Source: Kribbella catacumbae DSM 19601 (GTDB lineage: Bacteria > Actinomycetota > Actinomycetes > Propionibacteriales > Kribbellaceae). From it: a DNA stretch of 64,000 nt. The stretch covers positions 220,904-284,903 of the forward strand of contig NZ_AQUZ01000003.1 in NCBI RefSeq assembly GCF_000372465.1, in the 5' to 3' direction. Below, piece after piece: positions 43,664 to 51,826 of this stretch (position 1 is the stretch's first letter; each line of letters starts with the position of its first letter). The position numbers and the translations under genes were made by a program. The notes beneath the pieces were generated by a model that was not told where the DNA came from, did no database searches, and was given only the letters and a program-made list of their open reading frames with translations.

Positions 43664-44521
43664 TCAGTGCTGGTGAAAGAAGTCCACCAACAGCCGCGCA
43701 GTCGCCGCCGGCTGTTCGATCGCGGGGGAGTGAGCGGCATCCGGCACGATCTGAGCCCGTACGCCGAGCCGCTCGGCCATCTCGTCCTGGATCGGCAACG
43801 GCCAGCCGTCGTCGGCTTCGCCGTACAGGACCTGGGCGCGTACCCCCGATGCGGCCAGCTTCCCGGTCCGGTCGTCGGAGTCGGTCAGGTGCCGGGTGAA
43901 GGCGGCCAACCCGGCCGGCGAGTTGCCGGTGAACCGCTTGCGCAGGAAGGCAGCGATCTCCTCGGCCGGCTGCACGTAGCGGAGTGCCTTGCTGTCGTGC
44001 TCCAGCTTGAGGTCGTACACCTGCTCGATCGGCAGGTTGTCCAGCCCGAAAGCGAGCATCTGCAGCCCCTGCACGACCGCCTCGTCGCTGAAGGCGCCCG
44101 GACCCGAGCACAGCAGCGTGATCGTCGAGAACACGCTCGGATCCGTGAGCACCGCCTCCCGGGCGACCAGCCCGCCGAACGAGTGCCCGACCAGTTGGCT
44201 GTAGCCGCCGAGCGCCTTGCTCATCGCCACGACGTCAGCACCGAGCTCCGGCAGCGTGTACGCCGATGGGTCGTCCGGGCCAGGCGTCTCGAACTGGCCC
44301 CGCAGATCCACCGCGACCGCGATCCACCCGTACCGCGCCAGGTGGTCCACCAGTGGGGTGAAGTCCTCCTTGCTGCCGGTCCATCCCGGGACGAGCAGTA
44401 CCGTGCCTAGCGGCGTACCGATGTCGGGCCTGGCCTGCAGCGTGGCGAAGCTGCCACGATCCGTCTCCAGAGTCGCGGGGCGAACCCCGTCGGGCAGTGT
44501 CAGCGTGCGCGGCGTACTCAC
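43664..44521 (-). CDS. Alpha/beta hydrolase
   Basis: The 285-residue protein has LGTVLLVPGWTGSKEDF (oxyanion region), the nucleophile elbow LVGHSFGGLV, an Asp in LYGEADDGWPLP and the His in PDAAHSPAIE, so the catalytic triad is complete. The GTG at 44521 is the chosen start. The substrate is unknown; it looks like a general esterase or lactonase. It diverges from the ParA-like gene. Confidence 0.87.
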   Translation of the reverse strand: MSTPRTLTLPDGVRPATLETDRGSFATLQARPDIGTPLGTVLLVPGWTGSKEDFTPLVDHLARYGWIAVAVDLRGQFETPGPDDPSAYTLPELGADVVAMSKALGGYSQLVGHSFGGLVAREAVLTDPSVFSTITLLCSGPGAFSDEAVVQGLQMLAFGLDNLPIEQVYDLKLEHDSKALRYVQPAEEIAAFLRKRFTGNSPAGLAAFTRHLTDSDDRTGKLAASGVRAQVLYGEADDGWPLPIQDEMAERLGVRAQIVPDAAHSPAIEQPAATARLLVDFFHQH

Positions 44522-44670
44522 GAGTCCAAGGTATCCGGTACTGCGGCTCGCTCGGGCGCAGCGTCCCAGCAAGCCGGCCGTCAGGCCGATGATCCTGAGA
44601 CCTCAACAACACTTTAAGTCAAGGCTCGCCCCGCCGGGCCGGGCGTTTCGCGGTGCGGCACAATGGCCGG

Positions 44671-45420
44671 GTGCCTCGCACACTCGCGGTTGCCAACCAG
44701 AAGGGCGGCGTGGCCAAGACGACCACGGTTGCCTCACTCGGCGCTGCCCTGGCCGAGCTCGGTCAGAGCGTCCTGCTGGTCGACCTGGACCCCCAAGCCT
44801 GCTTGACGTTTTCGGTCGGTCTCGACCCTGAGGACCTGGGCAAGTCGATCCACCACGTGCTGCTCGGCGGGGTGAAGGCGCGGGACGTGATCGTGCCCTC
44901 CGATGAGGGCCCGGACCTGCTACCGGCGACGATCGAGCTGGCCGCGGCGGAGGCGAGTCTGGCCGCCGAGAGCAATCCCCAGCACCTGGTGCGGACCGCG
45001 CTGCGGCCAGTCGTTTCGGCGTACGACTGGATCTTGATCGATTGCCCGCCGACGCTCGGGTTGTTGACGGTGAACGGGCTCTCGGCGGCGACGGATGTGC
45101 TGATTCCCTTGCAGTGCGAGACTCTCGCGCACCGCGGCGTCGGCCAGTTGCTGGACACCGTGCACGATGTCCAGCGGCTGACCAATCCAGGCCTCGAAGT
45201 GCTCGGCGTCCTGCCGACCCTCTACGACGGGCGCACCACGCACGCGCGGGCGGTGCTGGAGACGATCGCCGAGACCTACGCGCTGACCGTGCTCGCCCCG
45301 GCGATCCCGAAGTCGATCCGCTTCGCCGAGGCCCCGGCGATCGGCCAGACCATCCTCACCACCGCACCCCGCTCACCCGGCGCCAAGGCCTACCGAGCCC
45401 TGGCCGAGTCTCTGCTCTGA
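44671..45420 (+). CDS. ParA/Soj-family ATPase, orphan
   Basis: The 249-residue protein starts with the deviant Walker A NQKGGVAKTTT and has LLVDLDPQ and LIDCPPTLG. It has no ParB gene beside it and no N-terminal DNA-binding extension, so it is not a standard plasmid partition pair. Such orphan ParA-like ATPases often position other cargo. The GTG at 44671 has no clear Shine-Dalgarno; CACAAT at -12 to -7 fits a leaderless start. Confidence 0.88.
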   Translation: MPRTLAVANQKGGVAKTTTVASLGAALAELGQSVLLVDLDPQACLTFSVGLDPEDLGKSIHHVLLGGVKARDVIVPSDEGPDLLPATIELAAAEASLAAESNPQHLVRTALRPVVSAYDWILIDCPPTLGLLTVNGLSAATDVLIPLQCETLAHRGVGQLLDTVHDVQRLTNPGLEVLGVLPTLYDGRTTHARAVLETIAETYALTVLAPAIPKSIRFAEAPAIGQTILTTAPRSPGAKAYRALAESLL

Positions 45421-45424
45421 CTCC

Positions 45425-45526
45425 CGGACCGCCGCCACTCACAAACCCCTCGTCAGCCCTGTCTTCGGGTGATGGCTGAGCCTGCGCGAGGGCTGCTGGC
45501 TGAGGTTTGTGAGTGGTGGCGGTCCG
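45425..45526. repeat. Inverted repeat, 23-bp arms with one mismatch, 56-nt spacer (family 2)
   Basis: Arms 45425-45447 and 45504-45526 (core GGACCGCCRCCACTCACAAA) lie between two convergent gene ends. Nearly the same arm sequence recurs at 53692-53795. Confidence 0.88.
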
Positions 45527-45532
45527 CGGAGG

Positions 45533-46510
45533 TCAGGAACCGTCCGGGTGTTTCGGCAGCGGCGGGGTGCTGCCCGGAGTGCCGGCGCCGGCGGTGGCTA
45601 CCGCGGGGGCCGTCGAGCGGCGGAAGCGGTTGCGGAAGCGCCAGATCGGGTAGCCGATCAGGGCTAGCGCGATCAGGAACGGGAGCATCGCGCCGACGGC
45701 CGTCGCGAGTGCGGAGAACGTCTTCGTGAAGGCGTCCCAGCCGTCACGCAGGCCGGACAGGAAGCCGTTGCCCTCTGCCTTGGCGACCTCCGGTTCTTTG
45801 CCCTTCTCCGCGAGCGTCAGGGTCAACGTCGCGAGCTCGGTCTGCAGGGCGAGGTTCTTCTGCTTCGCCAGCAGGGCTTCGAGATCGGCCTCGCGCCGGG
45901 TCAGTTCGCTTTCCACCGAGACGATCTCGCCGATCGTGTTCGCCTTCGCCAGCAGCGCCCGCATCCGCTCCAGGCTGGCCCGCTGGGAGCCGATCCGGCT
46001 GTCGACGTCGATGACCTGCTCGGTCACATCGCTGGACTCCTGATGGATCGCGGTCCGCTTGCCGAGCCCGGACAGCTTTTCGATGGCCGCCTCGTACGAC
46101 GCCGTCGGCACCTTCAGCACCAGGTTGGCCTTCGTGATCCGGCCTTCGTGGTTGCTGGTGGTGTCCTCGGACGCGACCTGACCGCGCAGGCTGGTGATGA
46201 CGCCGATCGCCTTCTGGCGCTGGCCGCTGACGTCCTCGTTCTCGACCGCGACGGTCAGCGAACCGGTCTTGATGATGGCCCGGCTGATTGTCGGCTGTGC
46301 CGCCGGCGCACCTGCCTTGCCTTCGGAACCTGTCTTGCTGTCTGACTCCGCGTTGCCCTGCGACCCGGGCTTGTCGGCCTGCCGGGGAGCCGCCGCGCCG
46401 CTCGTCGACTCGCTGTCGGAAGCGTCCGCACTGCAACCGGCCAGCAGAACGGCCGCGGCCAGGAAAACTCCTGCAACCGCGGCCGATATACGCATCCTCG
46501 TCATCGCCAC
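45533..46510 (-). CDS. DUF4349 lipoprotein
   Basis: A signal sequence ends in the lipobox LAGC, followed by a Ser/Gly-rich linker and the DUF4349 domain with a coiled-coil section (residues 140-235, with SSDVTEQVIDVDSRI and ESELTRREADLEALLAKQ). A C-terminal membrane helix (MLPFLIALALIGYPIWRF) follows. The function of the family is unknown; topology suggests an envelope protein. The GTG at 46510 or ATG at 46504 is the start; AGGAAAGG lies upstream. Confidence 0.85.
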   Translation of the reverse strand: MAMTRMRISAAVAGVFLAAAVLLAGCSADASDSESTSGAAAPRQADKPGSQGNAESDSKTGSEGKAGAPAAQPTISRAIIKTGSLTVAVENEDVSGQRQKAIGVITSLRGQVASEDTTSNHEGRITKANLVLKVPTASYEAAIEKLSGLGKRTAIHQESSDVTEQVIDVDSRIGSQRASLERMRALLAKANTIGEIVSVESELTRREADLEALLAKQKNLALQTELATLTLTLAEKGKEPEVAKAEGNGFLSGLRDGWDAFTKTFSALATAVGAMLPFLIALALIGYPIWRFRNRFRRSTAPAVATAGAGTPGSTPPLPKHPDGS

Positions 46511-46520
46511 ACCTTTCCTC

Positions 46521-46541
46521 CCACGATGGTTACCGTCGTGG
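46521..46541. promoter_or_regulatory. 21-bp near-perfect palindrome upstream of the DUF4349 gene
   Basis: CCACGATGGTTACCGTCGTGG is symmetric except for one G-T type pair and the centre base. It lies about 10 bp upstream of the start codon, so it could be an operator or a leader hairpin near the ribosome binding site. Confidence 0.5.
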
Positions 46542-46650
46542 AGAGGACGGCCCAGGGAGGGCGGGTGTTGCGGCCGGCGGTCACCGTTCAGGCACGGAGA
46601 GGCGACGAACTGGTCTCGCCGCCGACGGTGACTCGCCGGTTACTGATCGT

Positions 46651-48846
46651 TCACTCAGGTGAGGTGAAGGTCGGCACGACGACCCCCGCCGCGCTCTTCT
46701 TCACCACAGCCTTCTTCGCAGCCGGCTTCTTGGCCGCCGCCTTCTTGGCCGCTGCCTTCTTGGGCGCCTCGCCACTCTCGGCCGACTTCTTGACGGCGGT
46801 CTTCTTAGCAGCCGCCTTCTTGGCAGGTGCCTTCTCAACCGCAGCCTTCTTCTCGGCGACCGGCTTCTCGGCGACCGGCTTGTCAGCGGTCTTCTTGGCG
46901 ACCGCCTTCTTGGTGGCTGCCTTCTTTTCAGCGGCCGGCTTCTCGGCAGCCTTCTTGGCGACAGCCTTCTTCTTGGCAGCCGGCTTCTCGGCGGCCGGGG
47001 CCTCAACAGCCGGTACGTCGTTCGCCGGCGCCTCGGCAGCCTTCTTGGCAGTCCGCTTGCGAGTCGCCCTCTTCGCCGGCGCCTGCTCAACCGGAGCCTC
47101 AACCGCACCTTGCACAGCCGGAGCTTCAGCCTGCTTAGCCGGAGCCGGAGCCGCTGCCGCTGCCTGCTCAGCCGGAGCCTCGGTCACCGCCTGCTCAGCC
47201 GACACAGCACCCGCCTCCGAGGAGTTGGTGCGACGGCGCCGCGTGCGGCTACGAGGCTTGCGATCCGCAGCCGGAGCCTCAGCAGCCTGCGTCGACGACT
47301 CAGCGGTCGGCGGTACTGCGGTCTTGGTGGTGACGTCTGCGTCCGACTTCTGCTCAGTCGACTTCTGCTCAGTCGACTGCTGCTCGCCACCCTCGACCGG
47401 CTGACCCGACCGCAACCGGCGCCGGTTGCGGTTCGGCCGCTTCCGCGCCGGACGCTCGCCACCGGTCGCGACACCGCTGTCGGCCTTCGGCTCGCTGTCG
47501 TGGCTGCGAACCCTGTCCCGGTCGCGATCCCGGTCACCGTCGTGGCTGCGGACCCGATCGCGGTCCCGCTCGCCACGGCGTCCCGACGGCTTGTCCCGGG
47601 TCGTCCGCTCCTGCCGCTCCACCGCTTCGCGCGGCGGCTTGATCCGCCCCTTCGCCCCGGTGGGGATGCCCAGGTCGTGGTAGAGCTCGGGCGACGTCGA
47701 GTAGATCTCCTGCGGCTCGTCGTACGGCAGGTCGAGCGCCTTGTTGATCGTCTTCCAGCGGACCAGGTCCGCCCAGTCGACGAAGGTGACGGCGATGCCG
47801 CTCGCACCGGCCCGGCCGGTCCGGCCGATCCTGTGGATGTAGGCCTTCTCGTCCTCGGGGCAGGTGTTGTTGATGACGTGCGTGACGCCCTCGACGTCGA
47901 TGCCGCGGGCGGCCACGTCGGTACAGATCAGCACGTCGATCTTGTCGCCACGGAACCGGGTCAGCGCCCGCTCGCGGGCCTGCTGGTTCAGGTCACCGTG
48001 GATCGCGGCGGCCTTGAAGCCGCGGTCGATCAGGTCGTCGGTGAGCCGGGACGCCTCGCGCTTGGTCCGGCAGAAGATCATCACCCGGCCGCGGTCGTCG
48101 GCCTGCAGGATCCGGGCCACCACCTCGGGCTTGTCCAGATCGTGGGCCCGGTAGACGAACTGGGCCGTCGTCGGCACCATCTGGGTGTCCTCGTGGGACT
48201 CCGCCCGGATGTTCAGCGGGTGCCGCATGTGGGTGCGGGCCAGGCCGATCACGGCCGACGGCATGGTGGCCGAGAACAACATGGTCTGGCGCAGTTCGGG
48301 GGTCTTGCGCAGGATCCGCTCGACGTCGGGCAGGAAGCCCAGATCCAGCATCTCGTCGGCCTCGTCGAGGACGAGCACCTTGACGTGGCTCAGGTCGAGC
48401 ACGCCGCGGTTGGCCAGGTCGAGCAGCCGGCCCGGCGTACCGACGACGACGTCGACACCGGCCTTCAGCTGGTCGAGTTGCGGGTCGTAGGCGACACCGC
48501 CGTAGATGGTGAGGATCCGCACGGTACGTACGGTGGAGGCGGTCGTGAGGTCCTTGGCCACCTGGATGGTCAGCTCACGGGTCGGGGTGACGACCAGAGC
48601 CTGCGGCTTGCCGGGGGCGGCCAGCTCCTCGTAGTCGGCTTCACCGGGGGAGATGGTGCGCTGCAGCAGCGGGATACCGAACCCGAGGGTCTTACCGGTA
48701 CCGGTACGGGCCTGGCCGATCAGGTCGGTCCCCAGCAGTGCGACGGGGAGCGTCATCTCCTGGATCGGGAAAGGCTCGATGATGTTGACGCGGTCGAGCG
48801 CGTCGCAGATCTCGGGCAGAACCCCGAGCTCTCGGAAGGTGGTCAG
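46651..48846 (-). CDS. rhlE: DEAD-box RNA helicase with Lys/Ala-rich tail, probable CTG start
   Basis: The protein of about 731 residues has the full helicase set: Q motif region FRELGVLP to PFPIQEM, ARTGTGKT, PTRELT, LDEADEML, SAT, IFCRTKR, TDVAARGID and HRIGRTGRAG. A disordered charged region follows, then about 150 residues of Lys/Ala-rich histone H1-like repeats. The Q motif lies upstream of the first ATG (48756). In that frame there is a TGA just upstream and no ATG, GTG or TTG before the motif; CTG at 48846, with GAGAGG before it, encodes the usual start position (then TTFREL). The gene order around it resembles the mycobacterial rhlE region. Confidence 0.85.
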   Translation of the reverse strand: MTTFRELGVLPEICDALDRVNIIEPFPIQEMTLPVALLGTDLIGQARTGTGKTLGFGIPLLQRTISPGEADYEELAAPGKPQALVVTPTRELTIQVAKDLTTASTVRTVRILTIYGGVAYDPQLDQLKAGVDVVVGTPGRLLDLANRGVLDLSHVKVLVLDEADEMLDLGFLPDVERILRKTPELRQTMLFSATMPSAVIGLARTHMRHPLNIRAESHEDTQMVPTTAQFVYRAHDLDKPEVVARILQADDRGRVMIFCRTKREASRLTDDLIDRGFKAAAIHGDLNQQARERALTRFRGDKIDVLICTDVAARGIDVEGVTHVINNTCPEDEKAYIHRIGRTGRAGASGIAVTFVDWADLVRWKTINKALDLPYDEPQEIYSTSPELYHDLGIPTGAKGRIKPPREAVERQERTTRDKPSGRRGERDRDRVRSHDGDRDRDRDRVRSHDSEPKADSGVATGGERPARKRPNRNRRRLRSGQPVEGGEQQSTEQKSTEQKSDADVTTKTAVPPTAESSTQAAEAPAADRKPRSRTRRRRTNSSEAGAVSAEQAVTEAPAEQAAAAAPAPAKQAEAPAVQGAVEAPVEQAPAKRATRKRTAKKAAEAPANDVPAVEAPAAEKPAAKKKAVAKKAAEKPAAEKKAATKKAVAKKTADKPVAEKPVAEKKAAVEKAPAKKAAAKKTAVKKSAESGEAPKKAAAKKAAAKKPAAKKAVVKKSAAGVVVPTFTSPE

Positions 48847-49059
48847 GCTGATCGCCTCTCACATGCTTGATACGGACAGGTTGCAACAGTGGCCGGGTGG
48901 GCGTGGTCTGCCCTACTTTTCACGGCGCGGGACACTGTGCAAGCGGCTCGCACCAGCTGCCCATCTGGGCGCGTCACCGGCGAAACACCGTCCAGTGTAG
49001 CCGGAATAGCCGCCACGGCTCGCTTCGTCGCATTTCCACCTCTCACGCTGGAAGGCCGA

Positions 49060-49065
49060 TAGTCT
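49060..49065 (+). promoter_or_regulatory. -10 element for a leaderless upstream reading frame
   Basis: TAGTCT lies 7 nt before the ATG at 49073, with no Shine-Dalgarno sequence between. The 306-bp stretch 48847-49152 between the divergent helicase and ferritin-like genes otherwise holds only this element, the short reading frame and unassigned promoter sequence. Confidence 0.45.
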
Positions 49066-49072
49066 TCGCCGC

Positions 49073-49156
49073 ATGACCGAGCATCGCGAGGGAATCAAAC
49101 AAGACAGCCCGACTTGGAGCCTCGCGAACACCGCAGCGAAGCGAGGATGTTCGTGA
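49073..49156 (+). CDS. Possible 27-residue upstream ORF coupled to the ferritin-like gene
   Basis: The frame starts MTEHREGIKQDSPTWSLANT and ends AAKRGCS; its TGA overlaps the GTG of the next gene (GTGA). A -10-like TAGTCT 7 nt upstream suggests leaderless translation. It could be a leader peptide that couples translation, or chance. Confidence 0.4.
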   Translation: MTEHREGIKQDSPTWSLANTAAKRGCS

Positions 49157-49836
49157 GTGAGATGACGGCCTTTGATGATCCTGCCTACCGGGCCGCTGCG
49201 GTGGATCTGCTGGGCGTTCTGGCGTACGGCGAACTGACCGCGTTCGAGCGGATCGCCGAGGACGCCAAACTCGCCCCCACCCTGGACGACAAGGCCCAGC
49301 TGGCCCAGCTGGCGACCACCGAGTTCGGCCATTTCGTCCAGTTGCGGGACCGGCTCGTCACCCTCGGGGTGGACCCGATGGACGCGATGCAGCCGTTCGT
49401 CACCCCGCTGGACGCCTTCCACGACCACACCGCGCCGTCGGACTGGCTGGAGGGTCTGGTCAAGGCCTATGTCGGCGACGGTCTGGCGAACGACTTCTAC
49501 CGCGAGGTCGCGGCGTACGTCGATGCCGAGACCCGGGCCTTGGTGCTGGAGGTCTTCGCCGACTCGGGGCAGGCCGAGTTCGTGGTGGACCGGGTCCGCG
49601 CCGCGATCGAGGAGGACCCGAAGCTGGGTGGCCGGCTCGCGCTGTGGGGACGCCGCCTGGTGGGCGAGGCGCTCAGCCAGGCCCAGCGGATCGCCGCCGA
49701 CCGCGATCCGCTCGCGGCACTGCTGGCCGGCAGCGTCGACCGCCCCGGCCTCGACCTGGCCGCGATCGGCCGGATGTTCACCCGCCTCACCGAGGCCCAC
49801 ACCGCGCGAATGAACGCCCTCGGCCTCCAGGCCTGA
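49153..49836 (+). CDS. Ferritin-like fold protein, MiaE-like family
   Basis: The 227-residue helical protein has YGELTAFERIAEDAKLAPTL and TTEFGHFVQLRDRL, Glu/His-bearing helices of the ferritin-like superfamily related to tRNA hydroxylase MiaE. In actinobacteria a gene of this kind sits next to the rhlE-like helicase and DUF3107 gene. Its substrate is not known. The GTG at 49153 has GAGG seven bases upstream; an in-frame ATG at 49147 is also possible. Confidence 0.8.
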   Translation: MSEMTAFDDPAYRAAAVDLLGVLAYGELTAFERIAEDAKLAPTLDDKAQLAQLATTEFGHFVQLRDRLVTLGVDPMDAMQPFVTPLDAFHDHTAPSDWLEGLVKAYVGDGLANDFYREVAAYVDAETRALVLEVFADSGQAEFVVDRVRAAIEEDPKLGGRLALWGRRLVGEALSQAQRIAADRDPLAALLAGSVDRPGLDLAAIGRMFTRLTEAHTARMNALGLQA

Positions 49837-49849
49837 CCCCACCACTCTT

Positions 49850-49894
49850 ACGTCCGAAGAAGTGTCGATGACGTCCCTCGAGTTCTTCGGACGT
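49850..49894. terminator. Inverted repeat, 12-bp perfect arms, 21-nt spacer
   Basis: ACGTCCGAAGAA (49850-49861) pairs with TTCTTCGGACGT (49883-49894). It starts 13 bp after the ferritin-like gene stop and faces the end of the convergent gene at 49957, so it is likely a bidirectional terminator. Confidence 0.75.
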
Positions 49895-49956
49895 TAGCGG
49901 CAAAGCAGAGCGGCCGCCTGCCCCGAGTGGGGTGGCGGCCGCTGTGTGGGTGCTGC

Positions 49957-50232
49957 TCAGACTTTTGTTTTGCCGCTGTTGCGTGCCGAGATGATGGCGA
50001 CGACGACCGCGGCGCAGGCGATCTGGATCAGGTACTGGACCCAGTCCGGTCCGTCGGTGTCCTTGACGTCGAGGAAGTAGGCGATCAGACCACCGATGAA
50101 GGCGCCGATGCCGCCGCCGAGGATGGTCCAGCCGAGGCTGATGTTCTGCTTGCCCGGAAGCACGAGCCGGGCCAGCGGCCCGAAGATGACTCCGGCGATG
50201 AGGCTGACGATGATCATCCAGACCCAGTACAC
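49957..50232 (-). CDS. GlsB/YeaQ/YmgE-family small membrane protein
   Basis: The 91-residue protein has three hydrophobic helices and the motif GPLARLVLPGKQNISLGWTI with IGAFIGGLIA, typical of transglycosylase-associated small membrane proteins. They are often stress-induced, and their activity is unknown. A G-rich AGGAGG-like sequence lies before the ATG. Confidence 0.88.
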   Translation of the reverse strand: MYWVWMIIVSLIAGVIFGPLARLVLPGKQNISLGWTILGGGIGAFIGGLIAYFLDVKDTDGPDWVQYLIQIACAAVVVAIISARNSGKTKV

Positions 50233-50400
50233 GGTTCCTCCTAGAGGGGAGTGGCTGACCTGCAGCCGACTGGTGCCCAGTCCTGAAACAGGACCACCGA
50301 CCGCGCAGGTCTACCTCTCATCGTCCTCGGTTCGTCGCACTCCGCAACCAGGACACGCCACCGTGTCCGGACCGATTCCGAACTCCGGCCCGGATCTGGA

Positions 50401-50628
50401 TCAGATAGCGCCGAAACCGACCTTGCGGATCGAGACCTCGCCGATCTCCACGTACGCCAGCCGGTCGGCCGGGACCAGCACCTTGCGGCCCTTCTCGTCC
50501 GTCAGCTGCAGCAGCCCGGCCTTGCCGGACAGCGCGTCCGCGACGGCCTGCTCGACCTCTTCAGGGCTCTGCTCGCTCTCGAGCACCAATTCGCGATTGG
50601 CGTGCTGAACGCCGATCTTGACCTCCAC
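50401..50628 (-). CDS. DUF3107 protein
   Basis: The 75-residue protein reads MEVKIGVQHANRELVLESEQ and ends with YVEIGEVSIRKVGFG, the DUF3107 family (TB9.4 in mycobacteria). Function is unknown. It sits between the ferritin-like gene and a TetR gene, as in mycobacteria. Confidence 0.92.
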   Translation of the reverse strand: MEVKIGVQHANRELVLESEQSPEEVEQAVADALSGKAGLLQLTDEKGRKVLVPADRLAYVEIGEVSIRKVGFGAI

Positions 50629-50785
50629 GAAACCCTCCCGGGCACGTTCCGACCGGCGGCTCTCGCCGGTACCCGATTCGAGCCTATCCGCTGCGGACCC
50701 CGGGTTCTCACCCGTCCGCCCACAGCAGAACCTCCGGCCCGGTCACCGGTGCGGGACGCGGCAGCCCGCAGTACGGGCCGGTTAG

Positions 50786-51415
50786 TCAGCTCTCGGTGCG
50801 GGGGAAGCCGCGGATGCCGCGCCAGGCGAGGCTGGCGACCAGGTCGGCGGCCTGCTCCTGGGCGAGCGTCGGGTTGTCGGAGGCGAGCCAGTACCGCGCG
50901 CTCACCTGGGCCATTCCGACCAGGCTGACGGCGAGCACCATCGACTGTTCCTTGTTCAGGCCGGCGTCGGCGCTGATCACCTCGGAACAGGCTTCGGCGC
51001 AGGCATGGGTGACCCGGTCGACCCGCTCACGGACGGCGGGCTCGTTGGTCAGGTCGGACTCGAAGACCAGCCGGAAGGCGCCCTGGGCGTTGGCGACGTA
51101 GTCGTAGAAGGCGTGGATCGTCGCACCGACCCGCTCCTTGTTGTCCTCGGTCGAGCGCAGCGCCTCCCGGACCGAGGCGACGATCGCCTCGCAGGAGGTG
51201 TCCAGCAGCGCCAGGTACAGCTCCAGCTTGCCCGGGAAGTGCTGGTAGAGCACGGGCTTCGAGACGCCGGCCCGATCGGCGATGTCGTCCATCGCGGCGG
51301 CGTGATAGCCGTTCGCGACGAAGACTTCCTGGGCCGCCTCGAGCAGTTGCGCGCGGCGGGCCAGCCGCGGCAGGCGGCTGCCGCGCTTGGGCGCAGTCTC
51401 CGGTGTCGTCGACAC
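50786..51415 (-). CDS. TetR-family regulator (position equivalent to Rv3208)
   Basis: The 209-residue protein has an N-terminal helix-turn-helix (MDDIADRAGVSKPVLYQHFP) and a helical ligand domain. Synteny with the DUF3107 and rhlE genes makes it the likely counterpart of the mycobacterial Rv3208 regulator. Its ligand and targets are unknown. Confidence 0.9.
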   Translation of the reverse strand: MSTTPETAPKRGSRLPRLARRAQLLEAAQEVFVANGYHAAAMDDIADRAGVSKPVLYQHFPGKLELYLALLDTSCEAIVASVREALRSTEDNKERVGATIHAFYDYVANAQGAFRLVFESDLTNEPAVRERVDRVTHACAEACSEVISADAGLNKEQSMVLAVSLVGMAQVSARYWLASDNPTLAQEQAADLVASLAWRGIRGFPRTES

Positions 51416-51546
51416 GTCGGGCTCCTTCGATGGTGCGGCTCGGGAGTCGGGCCCCCGGATAGTTGAACCGAATCCTACCCAGCGGTGTGTCCGGTCAGTA
51501 GCTTCGCACCGGCGACACCGGTATCCGGCCGGTAACCAGACACCGG

Positions 51547-51783
51547 CTAGCGGTAGTCGCCGTCGTCCATTTCGCCGGCGGAGCGGTGCTGCTCGGCCAC
51601 GTCGGCCGGATCCGCGTCAGCCGGTACTTCGTAGTCGTCCTCGCGCTCGTCGTCGGCGTCGGAGCCGGCCGGTGGCAGGCGCTGGTCGAGGACGTCGGCC
51701 TCGGGTGCGTCATCGGGCCGGTCTGTCCCGAGATCGGGCAGATCGAGCGGTCCGGTGCGCAGGGCGTCGGGATCGCTGGTCAT
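51547..51783 (-). CDS. Small acidic protein, DUF5709-like
   Basis: The 78-residue protein is strongly acidic and probably disordered. It ends in DPADVAEQHRSAGEMDDGDY, a pattern seen in DUF5709 proteins of actinobacteria. Function is unknown. It lies on the same strand after the polymerase gene with a 43-bp gap. Confidence 0.7.
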   Translation of the reverse strand: MTSDPDALRTGPLDLPDLGTDRPDDAPEADVLDQRLPPAGSDADDEREDDYEVPADADPADVAEQHRSAGEMDDGDYR

Positions 51784-51826
51784 CTGGCTCTCCTTTCAGG
51801 CGCATGCTCGGTTACGGCAGCCTCGG

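Noticed and set aside
44671..45420. Plasmid-type parAB partition locus
   Set aside because: No ParB gene or parS-like site is adjacent; only an orphan ParA-like ATPase is seen.
46800..48870. Long plus-strand open frames opposite the helicase
   Set aside because: They mirror the helicase codons and the Lys/Ala repeat tract; no start signal or family pattern is seen.
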